From Hanleya hanleyi (Eukaryota; Mollusca; Polyplacophora; Lepidopleurida; Hanleyidae): DNA of 64,000 bases. The notes beneath the pieces were generated by a model. The model ran no database searches and was not told where the DNA came from. It was given only the letters and a program-made list of their open reading frames with translations. The stretch covers positions 100,035 through 164,034 of the forward strand of contig JAVTVY010039264.1 of the NCBI GenBank assembly GCA_036873755.1. Reading direction: 5' to 3'. How positions within the stretch are numbered: the stretch's first letter is position 1; the number at the start of each line of letters is the position of its first letter. A program made the translations under genes and the position numbers. Of the stretch, positions 50,651 to 60,892 are shown one piece after another.

Positions 50651-52167
50651 ACTGACACTTATGTCAGCATTAAAAGAAGTAAAATTATGATCGTGCGAGA
50701 ACAATTTTAAGTTAATTTCAATATGGATATATGGGGGTTATTGCCATAAAACCCCATGACAGGGGATGGCATATCGCTAGCTACCAGTGCAATGTATGGG
50801 CAATGATATCCTTCTGCACATAAAAAAGTAGAATAAATATATCTCAAATATATCCTGTGGAAAACATAGGGTAATACTCCCTTTGCTTTCGTAATCAATC
50901 AAAGACCAACCCATGACTAGGTATATTGAAATAACACAACATACCTCAAAGTTTCACAGAAATTCGCCACCATTGACTTCGCATAATCAATCGTCAATTA
51001 TAAGCAATTTCAATACACAAGACCATCACACTGTTTGATCACTGTTACCGACAGTGCGCATTCCTGTCCAACTAAATGATGATCCCCCGCGCAGAAGGGT
51101 TCAGATGGCTGACGATGACTGTTCAACGAATTTCGGTACGGACAAACTCATTTTGGTTTGATTTGATTGCCTTTTCTATATAATATAGATAATCGTTTAC
51201 CAAAGCCAAGTTGTGAACGGATTTGTATCGCGCTCTTGTTGAGCGAACATCGCTGTTTGTATTTCTTTGGTGAACTCAATTGTCAGCGCCAAACCTAATA
51301 CTGGGGTAAATATAGGACGTCAAAGGACAGGACAGGGTCTGGATGTCTCTGTGGCCCGCGGATCGTGCTTGTGCACTTTATTCCGCCATCCTGCTTATTA
51401 TTCTTCCCTTAGGCGGTTGTTGTGTCTTTAATTTAGCAGACGGGATCTCAGTCAGGGTGTAATGCATTCATTCTATCGCTCTATCTGTCCCACTTCTAGA
51501 TTGCGCCAAATAGCAGCTGAGTGCGAAGGTTTGATCGATAAACATCGTGGAATCTCGGTGAATTATCAGCGCGATATCGAGCGTCTGTCCATTCCGATGT
51601 CCGTGTGGTGAATTCTTCTGCCAACAATTTTTCCTCATTTCACGATCCGGGTTATCTATAAATTTCTAGAAGTACATTTAAATTGTAGAGTGACTGCTGG
51701 GTCGGTGGAACCCAACAACGCATAATCCTTCCAAAAATGTTGACCCACAAATGATCAAATTCAAACGAAGAGGGAGAATAACTGCAGAATATACCTTGAT
51801 GGGGTTATTGATGGGGTTAATGAGAATTCTGTGAATTTGACCAGTATGGTTCCCCCTTTATTGAATATTCTAATGCCCCATGTGCCATTCTCTAAGCATT
51901 AGAACTCATGAAGAATTTCCTCTCAACTACAATACGTTTATTGCATTATAAATCGTTAGAACAAGAATTCATTCAGGGAAACCCCTACATAAGTTCATGC
52001 TTGTTTCTTGTGAGTTGGAGCGGCCAACAGTGTTCAGTGATGCATGTCAGACATTGCGGTGTTCCCGATTAGAATTCGTTTATCATCGTGATTACCCAAG
52101 TTGATGTGGGTATGTGTCGTATCAGGAGCTTTGAATACAACAATCAGTATGAACCACATAGATATAT
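50651..52167. other. Unassigned DNA
   Basis: No gene, array or inverted repeat recognised. Confidence 0.5.
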
Positions 52168-52851
52168 CAGTGCGGTACAACTCCAAAACGGGGAATGTTC
52201 CCAAATTGGGAACTATATTTCTTGAACAGGAAAACTTTCCAAAACAAGGAACATTCCCGAATTGGGAAACATATTTCCTGAACAGGAAATCTTTGGCAAA
52301 TATGGTTGTTCATTCATAAATTGTGAACAACACAAATGTTATACACAAATGTTATACTCAAATGTCCTCTAAATAGGCAAGTTTAGTACTGTTTCATTAT
52401 ATAAAATAATTATTTTTTCTTATTATGGTTTCAATTGATCGTTAGCCCACAGCAGGGCTGACCAATGTTTCCATTTCAGGAAACCATCATAGTCAGACTG
52501 GAATATCTCGGATAACAATGGCTAACGATCAAGACACTGATCATGTGATAGCAGGGTCAAAGTGAGCTATCTTTATGTGGATGGTCAATGTGCAGAGAAG
52601 TGCAGTAACTGAGAAAATTAGGATCAAAATTTCATAATATCATTATTTGAACAACTGAAACCATAATGAGAAAAAATAATGATTCCGTATTATGAAACAA
52701 TACTAAACTTGCTTACTTAGATGACATTTGAGTATAATATTTGTTTTGTTTGCAATTTATGAATGAACAACCAAATTTGTCAAATTTTTCTGTTCAGGAA
52801 ATATGTTTCCCAATTTGAGAATGTTCCCCGTTTTGGAGTTGTACCATACTG
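52168..52851. mobile_element. 684-bp element with ~200-bp terminal inverted repeats
   Basis: The left end starts CAGTGCGGTACAACTCC; the reverse complement of the right end starts CAGTATGGTACAACTCC. The arms stay similar for about 200 bp or more, through ATTCATAAATTG, ACTCAAATGTC and TTATGGTTTCA. The CAGT start and TA-rich flanks suggest a Tc1/mariner-type MITE, but a clean TA target duplication is not visible. The left arm has its own roughly 55-bp partial duplication (52190-52300) around TTCCCAAATTGGGAA. There is no transposase. Confidence 0.75.
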
Positions 52852-53044
52852 TATACTGAACGCATGCTGGGTTGTTTAGGCTTACCAACAGAAAAAAATT
52901 GCATATAAATATTGCTTCATACTAGAAACATTTGTAAAGTAGAATAAACACATTGCTAAAACAGTCGAGTAGGACATCCCGTTGACTCTCCCTTCAATCC
53001 GCTCTAAATGGGATGGGCCGAGTAATATCTGAGATTTACCATAT

Positions 53045-53290
53045 ACAAGCCTCTAGTCCGTCATTCAGTATTCAACCGTCGTCCATTAAAGAATTTCCGC
53101 GTCCATAATCCAAAGCCCTATTCCATAATCCATATAACAGCATTAGCACTAAATTAACGAAAAACTACAATCACAGTATACAATGTACATAACATAGGCT
53201 AGTTTCCTGCAAGAGAAAAGCGGTCGACAGTTTTCAATGATGCCGGCAAGACATCATGACCTTCCAAAAATATCAAATCCGTATCGCTGA
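53045..53290 (-). repeat. Module T, minus copy
   Basis: Reverse complement of the Penelope-associated module: CTAGTCCGTCATTCAGTATT, GTCCATTAAAGAATTTCCGC and GATGCCGGCAAGACATCATG. Confidence 0.7.
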
Positions 53291-53856
53291 TCAGTATTCT
53301 TAATCCATATGATTTTGGTTGTAAAGTCGATATCTAGAGAATGATGTACAAATGAGTTATCTGACCGTTCCGTTTATTTTCCCTCAGAGCAGGCACCCCG
53401 GGAACAGGAAAAACAATTTGTCAAATTACTTTTTTTTCGTTCTCTACTCGGTGTATTTGAGATCTGAACTTTGTATTCAGAGCGAGTAACTTGGTCGAGT
53501 ACAACGACATATCAACTTAATTATTATTTTCTCTCTATTCAGAGGTATGACTCGGTGTCTACTCTGTTTGACTTTTCGTGCATCTGCATATACAGTGAGT
53601 CTGAAACAATATAATGTCTCAAACTTCAGTTGTGTTTCCCTTAAAGCAACTATATCTTTCAATTACATGACGTAGCAACCGCTTTCTTTTGTTCTTCTCC
53701 CCGATCACGTACATTAGTGGAATATTACACTGTTCCACTTACCTTTCTAATCTCTCCGCCTGCTATAACAATAGATTGACTTTTCTCGTTCTCGTTTCTC
53801 GCAGTGGATATATTGCAGTAAGGCACAGCAATTTCTTCCGTAAAATTACTCCTTTT

Positions 53857-54876
53857 TACCCCTCGGCCATTTTGGCCTCGGGGTATTGTCGTTGCCATGT
53901 ACGTCCGTCCGTCCGTTACCGCATTTTAGGCAAAACCGCTTGAGACACAACCATGAAATTTTCAATACTTATTTATCTAGTGCTAAGTCAGACGCCTATC
54001 GAAAGTGGCTCCACTCGGCCCATATTTTACAGAGTTATGCCCCTTTACAGATATATTAATTTCTATTTCTGCCCTATATGCCTGAATGTAACCAACTATA
54101 TCTGCAGAACTGTGTTCGGTATAGCTACTATATTTTGGGAACTTATTTATATTGCTGTATTCTACAAGCCAACAAAGGATTACTCGCCTCAGCTTATGGA
54201 GTTATGCCCCTTTCGGATGTAATAATCTCCGATTTTGTTATCTGTAGTTGAATGTACAAGTTATATCTGCAGATCCATGTTCGGTACAGTTTATTCGCCT
54301 CGGTTCTTATTTTACTGTAATGCTAAGTCAGATGCCTATCGAAAGCGGCTCCACTCGGCCCATACTTTACAGAGTTATGCCCCTTCACTGATATATTAAT
54401 TTATATTTCTGTCCTATATGCCTGAATGTAACTAACTATATCTGCAGAATTGTGTTCGGTATAGCTACTATATTTTGGAAACTTATTTATATTGTTGTAT
54501 TCTACAAGTCAACAAAGGATTACTCGCTTATGGAGTTATGCCCCTTTTGGATATAATAATCTCCGATTTTGTTATCTGTAGCTGAAAGTACAAGTTATAG
54601 CCGCAGATCCGTGTTCGGTACAGCTTATTCCTCTCCGTTCTTATTTTACAGAGTGCTAAGTCAGACACCTATCGAAAGTGGCTCCCTCGACCCATATTTT
54701 ACAGAGTTATGCCCCTTTACAGATATATAATTTTTCTGTTTCTGTCCTATATGCCTGAATGTAACCAACTACCGGTATATCTTGATCATCCCACATAGAA
54801 CTATCTCTTCCCCAATTCACACTACACATGGGTCTCAATCACTTGGGGAAAGCCGAGGGGTTTTGATTAGATCAAT
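53857..54876 (+). mobile_element. HINE/pearl-like non-autonomous Helentron 4
   Basis: The left end is a near-perfect hairpin with arms TACCCCTCGGCCA and TGGCCTCGGGGTA (53857-53885), then (CCGT)n (53902-53916). The array has about three units of roughly 335 bp, each with GTGCTAAGTCAGACGCCTAT, GGCTCCACTCGGCCCATA, AGAGTTATGCCCCTTT and ATATCTGCAGAAC. The right end carries GCCGAGGGGTTTT (54852-54864), an inverted copy of the hairpin arm, followed by a small hairpin TTGAT-TAG-ATCAA. The plan matches HINEs 1-3, although the array sequence differs and the unit is about twice as long. Confidence 0.75.
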
Positions 54877-55261
54877 CTCATGTTTCATTTACCGTCTGGC
54901 GAAGTACGTCAGTCAGGTGCAGCAATGTATCCACTTTCCGTTTTCGGCTATCTGAGCGTTGACAAATTTCCTTCCGCTCTCGCTTGACAGGTTCCCGGTT
55001 CTGGGTTATGAAGACCCCATTTTTTCAACGCTGTCGCAGTCGCGTCCTTTCCCGTGGTCGGCATTGGTTACTATTTTCATGCGCATACAACATCAAATAT
55101 ATTTTCAGAGCGCGTATGTGTCGAAGTAGCATTTGCATTTTTCTCGTCATGTGAAGAAAATAAACCCACTGGGTATTTCTGCTGAGCAAATAGCATTGTA
55201 TCGACGACTGGTTTTCCGTCGTTCGCTCTTCGAACGTTGAACCACAGGTGCATTTTTTATA
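54877..55261. other. Unassigned DNA before the first visible TRPC exon
   Basis: No coding sequence recognised. The next upstream TRPC exon (ankyrin part) is not in this stretch. Confidence 0.45.
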
Positions 55262-55340
55262 TAAAGCATGGGGTTATATATAGAGACCCCATATTTCGAC
55301 ACTTCACCGTAATACCACCGCCCACGCCGCTCAAAACTCT
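55262..55340. repeat. Dispersed repeat pair, copy 2
   Basis: Partner of 50050-50150; ends about 75 bp before the TRPC exon acceptor. Confidence 0.5.
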
Positions 55341-55417
55341 TCTTTTGAGGGCCTGTGGTTGAACTCACGTACTCTGGTATAACAATGTATCAATATGTAC
55401 CATTTTTTTGCTTTCAG

Positions 55418-55594
55418 AGCGAGTACCTCTCCTTAGCAGAACAATGCATGAATTTCGCCTGCGAGTTGATGGACCTGTGCCGGGGCACACAGGAAGTGGA
55501 GGCGATCCTGGGTCAGGGAGGGGAGGAGAACGGAAACGGAAAGAAGGATCCGTTGGCCAGACTCAAGATGGCAGTTCGCTACGAGGAGAAGAAG
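55418..55594 (+). CDS. TRPC-family channel exon (end of N-terminal cytoplasmic region)
   Basis: A 59-codon exon in phase 0 at both ends, bounded by TTTGCTTTCAG and AAG/GTCCGA. It reads SEYLSLAEQCMNFACELMDL followed by CRGTQEVEAIL, a Gly/Asn-rich linker and DPLARLKMAVRYEEKK. The DLCR-G/N-T-x-EVEAIL and LxRLKxAxxYExKK segments are characteristic of TRPC (canonical TRP) channels, in the cytoplasmic region between the ankyrin repeats and the membrane domain. TRPC proteins form tetrameric cation channels opened downstream of phospholipase C. The exon's last codons join directly to the next exon to give the family sequence, which fixes both junctions. The codon choice is much richer in G and C than the surrounding DNA. 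The upstream ankyrin exons must lie further left; I could not place them. Confidence 0.9.
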
Positions 55595-55738
55595 GTCCGA
55601 AGTAAACAGGCGTATTCTGAGGTTTTATGTTGTTATGGATGTCCGCTGGTGTTTTTTGGCTTTGGCAGCCCTTTTGCCTGTTTTTCTTATTGGGTTATCG
55701 CCCTCTCCTAGGTTAAGAGATAGGGATTTCCTTTCCTT

Positions 55739-56358
55739 ACATATCTCGCTTAGTAGCATTTGCTAGATCCTGTGTTAAATGTGATGATTTTAATCAACGT
55801 CACAAAACATTGTTGCAGAAACTTATAAAACAGGGCTATTCCACCAAGCTCCTCCACTCGAAGTTTCTCAAATTTGGCGATACATATCGCATGCTGATAG
55901 CAAAATACGAACGTAGCGTGCAAGATCTATGGCGCTACGTTTCGTAACTTGTGTCTAATTCCGCTTAACCCGGGGCTAGGGGCCGTATGAACCCATGTAC
56001 TTCAAGATCCTCATGGTACTCATATGAACAGTCACAATCAAAGCGTGACTGAGATACATCTTCTTTTTAGATGACGACTCTATAACGAATATTATGGATT
56101 AAGAATACTGATCAGCGATACGGATTTGATATTTTTGGAACATCATGATGTCTTGCCGGCATCATTGAAAACTGTTGACCGCTTCTCTCTTGCAGGAAAC
56201 AAGCCTATGTTTATGTATACTATGATTGTCTTTTTGAATTTGGTGCTAATACTGTTATATGGAAAATGGAATAGGTCTTTGGATTATGGACGCGGATATT
56301 CTCTAATGGACGACGGCTGGATTATGAATGACGGACTAGACGCTTGTAATTCTAGCCG
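55739..56358 (+). mobile_element. Penelope-like element, strongly 5'-truncated copy in a TRPC intron
   Basis: Near-identical to 16424-17033: the last 60-70 RT codons (to the stop near 55947), the GGGGCTAGGGGCCGTATG region and module T. It starts abruptly at ACATATCTCGCTTAGTAGC with no upstream RT. A copy cut short on the 5' side but sharing the same 3' end is what target-primed reverse transcription leaves. It sits in the intron between exons 55418-55594 and 57372-57539, in the gene's own orientation. Confidence 0.85.
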
Positions 56359-57371
56359 AGAACTTTGCACAGCAACATCCATCCAATTTGATAAATTTTG
56401 GTAGACATTGTGATTATCTGCAAACAGTAAGAATATAAGAAAAAGTAATACTATTTATATGAATTTGTCATGAATATGCTTCAAAAGTAAGGCTATTTCC
56501 TATGTTTAATGGGTTATCAAATTGAGCATGGGTCAGTCCACTTAACGTTGCCTACAGCTAAAAAATTGCACACCAACCTATATTTTTTCTTTTTTCCTCA
56601 TATTACACAATTATGAATCCAACAACATACATTATTCAAAAAGTTATTTACTTTAATTTACCACCAGCAGACATCCTTAATTACGAAAATCGAGCTGGTT
56701 GTGACGTTTCTTGTGATAATACCGGTATGTATGTGCTTTCAACTGTAGCGTCTGTTTTCTGTCCAACAAAGCTCGTTTTCGTAATTGCGCCGTCGTTGTC
56801 GTTTTTAATAGCTGACTCTTCCATGTTTGCCGAGAGTATGCGATGAATGTGTTAGCAAGTATGTCAATACTGTATTCATCATGGACCTTACTCTGAAACT
56901 TTTCACCATGAACATTGCTGTTCGTATTTGACGTTCAAATCTATGTAAACGCTCACTTATACCAACATTTTGGTTCATTTTGCAGTCCAGGAAGATAAAT
57001 CCTTTAAGGAATATAATACTGTTATTGTCAGTAGCAGTAAACATTTAAGTAATTTGATTGATTGGAAAGAGTTGAAAATTGAGACATTTGCCCATATAAC
57101 GACATACGCATATCAACGATTCAACCCCCATCCCGAATATTCCCCTGAATTTTCCCACAAGAGTTCTAAGAATGATAAAAATGGGTCACATTATTCAATA
57201 CTTACAAAAATCAGCCCATATTTACCATAACATATTTTCTTGATGTTATACCTATACAAATAGGACTGCTCAAATGGATTCCGTCTATCACTGCTCACAC
57301 AGACATACGGGAAGTTTGTAAAGATGTTTTCGGCAATATTTAGCTAATGGTTATGCGGTTTTATTCTACAG
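56359..57371. other. Rest of TRPC intron
   Basis: AT-rich intron sequence. Two overlapping open frames (56613-56846 and 56970-57230) show no domain. The intron ends in a pyrimidine-rich TTTTATTCTACAG acceptor. Confidence 0.6.
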
Positions 57372-57539
57372 TTTGTGGCCCATCCTAACTGTCAACAACA
57401 TATGACGAGTATTTGGTACGGGTCCGAGATGGGCTTCCTGCAATCTCTGAACTGGCCCAAGAAAGCATTCTACGGCGGGCTGTTCGTGCCACTTATTCCT
57501 TTCCTCTGTGTTACTTATGTCTTTGCTTCTAACACCAAG
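57372..57539 (+). CDS. TRPC-family channel exon (pre-S1 to first hydrophobic segment)
   Basis: A 56-codon exon in phase 0 at both ends. It begins FVAHPNCQQHMTSIWYGSE: the FVAHPNCQQ-x5-WY block is a signature of TRPC channels just before the membrane domain. A tryptophan-containing linker follows (LNWPKKAFYG), then a hydrophobic run, LFVPLIPFLCVTYVFA, at residues 37-52. This corresponds to the pre-S1 membrane-associated helix of the family. The acceptor is TTCTACAG and the donor AAG/GTGGGT. The preceding exon ends with YEEKK, so the join restores the conserved family block. An insect-TRP type versus a TRPC4/5 type cannot be decided from this part alone. Confidence 0.92.
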
Positions 57540-60511
57540 GTGGGTACTGAATCTTTGCACACAAAAAAAAACAGAATTAGCTAAGAATTTCTACTCAGTT
57601 TATACCATGGTCAAGTCACTTTAGGCAATCTGGGAAATGATACAATCACACAGATGTATCACCAGTAGTCAATAGTGAAATATTCCCATCACACAATATG
57701 CCTCGGCCTTGATATCGTTTGACTACATTTTCTGATATTGATGAATATTACTTTTATTGATGATGTTATCGCGTTTTAAACTTGGTGCTAATTCTGTTAT
57801 ATGAATTAGGTATTTGCATTATGGACGCGGAAATTCTTTAATGGACGACGGCTGAATATTTAATGACGGACTTAGAAACGCGTGTATTTGCTGCTGCTGT
57901 TGTTGTTGTTGGCCGGGTGTTTCGATATGGTCCTGTTGAAACAACTGAGTCAGGCGAATTACTGTCCTTATTCGTCAACCAGTATCTCAGCAATGTTAAT
58001 CCAACTTCAATGGGGGGAAATGCTTATCAGTATAAACCAGTACATAACCCGATTAGTTGCGCTCGTTATTGCTTTCATATACCGAATAAGCGATTATATG
58101 GATCCGTTCCATTTGTCCTCAGACCAGATACCCGATGTACCAGGACTACGCCATCTAGGATAAATTAAATTGAGATTACTTCTTACAATTTTCATCTAAA
58201 TTACTTTTTGGGGTGGCTTTTGTTGTTTTTTGACAAATCAGATTGCAAATATATCCTACTATAGCCTGACAGTCTATACGCCGTAGTAATCTTGTAAAAT
58301 CGTGCCAATAAAAATACCGGGTTTAGTCTGGTAGAATTTCAGTGCTCTCTTGTCATTTTCTATACATTTCTAGCGATGCGTTATGAGGGATTATGAAACA
58401 GTTGGATAAAAACTTATATAAATGGTATTTTCCGGTATAACTTGATTTCCGGTTAAGAAAAAACGGTAAAATTAATCTTTTGCTTGTTGTTGCAGAAAAC
58501 AGGTTTCTCAAGATAGTGCAAAAAACAATGGGGCAGACACTTAGATTTCCACATAAACATACGAAATTCTTGTTTGCTCGGATAGGTTGAAAGTAACACC
58601 ACTTTTTTTTCAAACGATCGATATACCACGTTAGAAGAGTTTTAACCACCAAGCTTCTGTTGTGATAGGATTTTGTTCGGGTTGCCAAATGTATCAACCT
58701 TTACTCCAATTCATTTCTACCATCTACGGCCAGAATGCGGTGCAATCTCAGGGACGAAACTTAAAACACGTTAACTTACTCTACTTTCTAAAAACGTATA
58801 ACCACAGAAGATATAAAATGTCCTACTTTTATTCCGGGTCAAGAAACAGGCAGATATTCCACGCTAGACTTAGACTTCAGTGCAGTGACTTGAATGCTCA
58901 TAAATTTCACAGATTCATTGCTGATTCTCCTGCGTGCAACTGTAGCTCTCGTTAGGGAGGTGCTATCCATTTTCTTCTATATTGTCCTTTGTATTATGAT
59001 AAAAGCCTCATAATTTATTACGGGTCATAGCGTTCTAGTAAATGCCGAAGACAACTTGGTGGTTATACAGCCTAGGTGTATGTAATCGAGGAGCATACTC
59101 ATTACCAACACAAAGATTATACTCCCACTATCGGATGAAACTTCTTCATGGATATCTAAGACATAGATACTCTAGTTCAGTACAAGAATATTGTATTCCA
59201 TTTTTGTCCAGTCCCAGCGAATTTTAAAGGCTGAGAGGCATACAACTACTAGCAAAGGCCCCTAATTTTCAATCTGACCTGTCATGTTTTATTGATCTCT
59301 AATCCCTAACTCCGACATTTCCATTTGAGCTGTCAACTCAGTGATTCGTTTTATCAATTCTACACCGGGCCATTAAAATATTAAATCATGATCAGCAGCC
59401 GATTTTGGATGTCATGGATTATGGAATGCGCTAAAATCGAGCATCACTGCAAAATTTGTGCGCACAGTTTGCACAGACCTCGGCCCTTTTCATGCCTATA
59501 TTACACAGACAACCAGATATGGAAGTTATATTCTTCAATGTGAGTTATAGGGGCGAGCGAATTAATCATTCCAAGCATAGTACAAGAAGCCCATGAAGAA
59601 AAACCAATGGAAATTGATCATGAAACCCGGACATATTTTGCTCCAATCGCCCGTGAACCAAATCTGCGGAGGACGACGAAATTTGATTTATCGGAACATG
59701 TTTGTAAATATACTCAAGTAATGCTCCGACCCCGTGAATACAACAGGTCCGGTACAAAGTGACTCCCTGTCGATTCCTTTCTAAGTCATTCGTGCTTGAG
59801 CGTAAATCACTGCTGGAGCTGATGATAATAGAACAAGAATACGGCCGTTCTTACTCAGCCCTCCTCCCATCGTCACCGCGATCCCATGGACGTGGAATAA
59901 TGTAAACTATTCTATCCCCGATAAAAGCGTATTAGAGGAAATGTCCTCCACACGATGGCTATTTGCCATACAATTGCAGCTGGGATATTAAAGAGCGGAT
60001 GGCAAAGCCCTTGATAAACTAAAGTTATTAGAGCTATATCTCTTGCTCCATTCATCCCACTGTCGTATTTTTTTATTACGATATTCCCATCAAAAGCTCT
60101 TTGTCACGAGATTTACGGCTTAAAAACACTCCAAACTTTTATTTGAAACTGCCCACGAAGGGTAGCTCGGAATACCTCACTATTTTTCTTTGAAAAAAAA
60201 AAAGATTTAAAACGGAAATACACGTTCAGCCATTTTTATGTTTGAAATGCGATATATTCAGTTTGAGTAAAAGATATTGTCTGGCTAAATACTATGGAAA
60301 ATGGCGGATTTGTGTAACATCATGGATTTGTGTAATTTCCATATTTATTGGGTGTTTGCACGAGACATATAGCGTAATCATGTGGGATATAAATGATGTA
60401 GTACATATTACTACACCACCATATTGCTTGTATTAAGCAAATAAATAACTATCATTCAGATACTTTCTCCATAATTGAACCGTTTGGTTTTTTACCTCTG
60501 CTTCATTACAG
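57540..60511. other. TRPC intron with module T and LINE remnants
   Basis: A nearly 3-kb intron. It holds a diverged module T piece (57770-57890, GGACGCGGAAATTCTTTAAT and GACGGCTGAATATT) and a LINE 3' remnant (58750-59240). The open frames at 57863-58168 start inside the module T piece and a CTG/TTG-rich run, and show no domain. The intron ends TGCTTCATTACAG. Confidence 0.6.
58750..59240 (+). pseudogene. Non-LTR retrotransposon (LINE) C-terminal remnant
   Basis: The frame reads FYSGSRNRQIFHARLRLQCS, then LNAHKFHRFIADSPACNCSS, a stop at 58953, and HFLLYCPLYYDKS in the same frame. The pattern I-x-H-x-RLR-x2-C-S-x-LN-x-H, S-x-x-C-x-C, H-x3-x-C-P is the zinc-binding C-terminal tail of many animal non-LTR reverse transcriptases. 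Stops and frame changes continue to about 59240, so it is long dead. The RT domain itself is absent. Confidence 0.7.
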
Positions 60512-60773
60512 ATTGGCGCCATTATGCGATGCCCGGTCACCAAGTTTATAACGCACACTATGTCTCATTTGTGCTTCCTCATTCTCCTTGCTGCTGCAAC
60601 CTTCCGAATAACGGAGAGTGGCGTATCCATAACCTCCACCGATGATTTGTCGGATCAACGCTATTTACATCTGGGGAAGGAAGAGAAAATAGAGTTTTTA
60701 TTAAAAGAAACATTGCGTCCTGCAAACACGTTATTGACACATGTGCAAATCTGTATAGTCTTTTGGATATTAG
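60512..60773 (+). CDS. TRPC-family channel exon (S1, S1-S2 loop, start of S2)
   Basis: A 262-bp exon, phase 0 in and phase 1 out, with donor TTAG/GTGAGTA. It starts IGAIMRCPVTKFITHTMSHL; the G-x-I/L-M-R-x-P-x-x-KF-x-x-H-T-x-S pattern opens the first transmembrane helix in TRPC channels, and LCFLILLAAATF (residues 20-31) completes it. A roughly 40-residue charged loop follows (RITESGVSITSTDDLSDQRY and onward, rich in Glu and Lys), taken to be extracellular. THVQICIVFWILG then begins S2, and the final Gly codon is split by the intron. The next exon, carrying the rest of S2 onward, lies beyond the window. The channel pore and TRP box are therefore not visible. Confidence 0.9.
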
Positions 60774-60892
60774 GTGAGTATAATGAGGTTCGATAACTTG
60801 GTCTGTGGTTCGCAGTTAGCGGTTAGCTATTCAAAGTTGAAACCGAGGGACCAGTCAGTATTTGCTTTCAATAGACAAATCATTAATATAAC
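60774..60892. other. Short intron stretch between donor and satellite array
   Basis: About 120 bp of unique intron. No hairpin or CCGT tract precedes the array, unlike the HINEs. Confidence 0.6.

Noticed and set aside
57863..58168. Two overlapping ~95-100-codon frames with a Leu- or Val-rich start
   Set aside because: They start in a module T fragment and a CTG/TTG run inside a TRPC intron; no domain.
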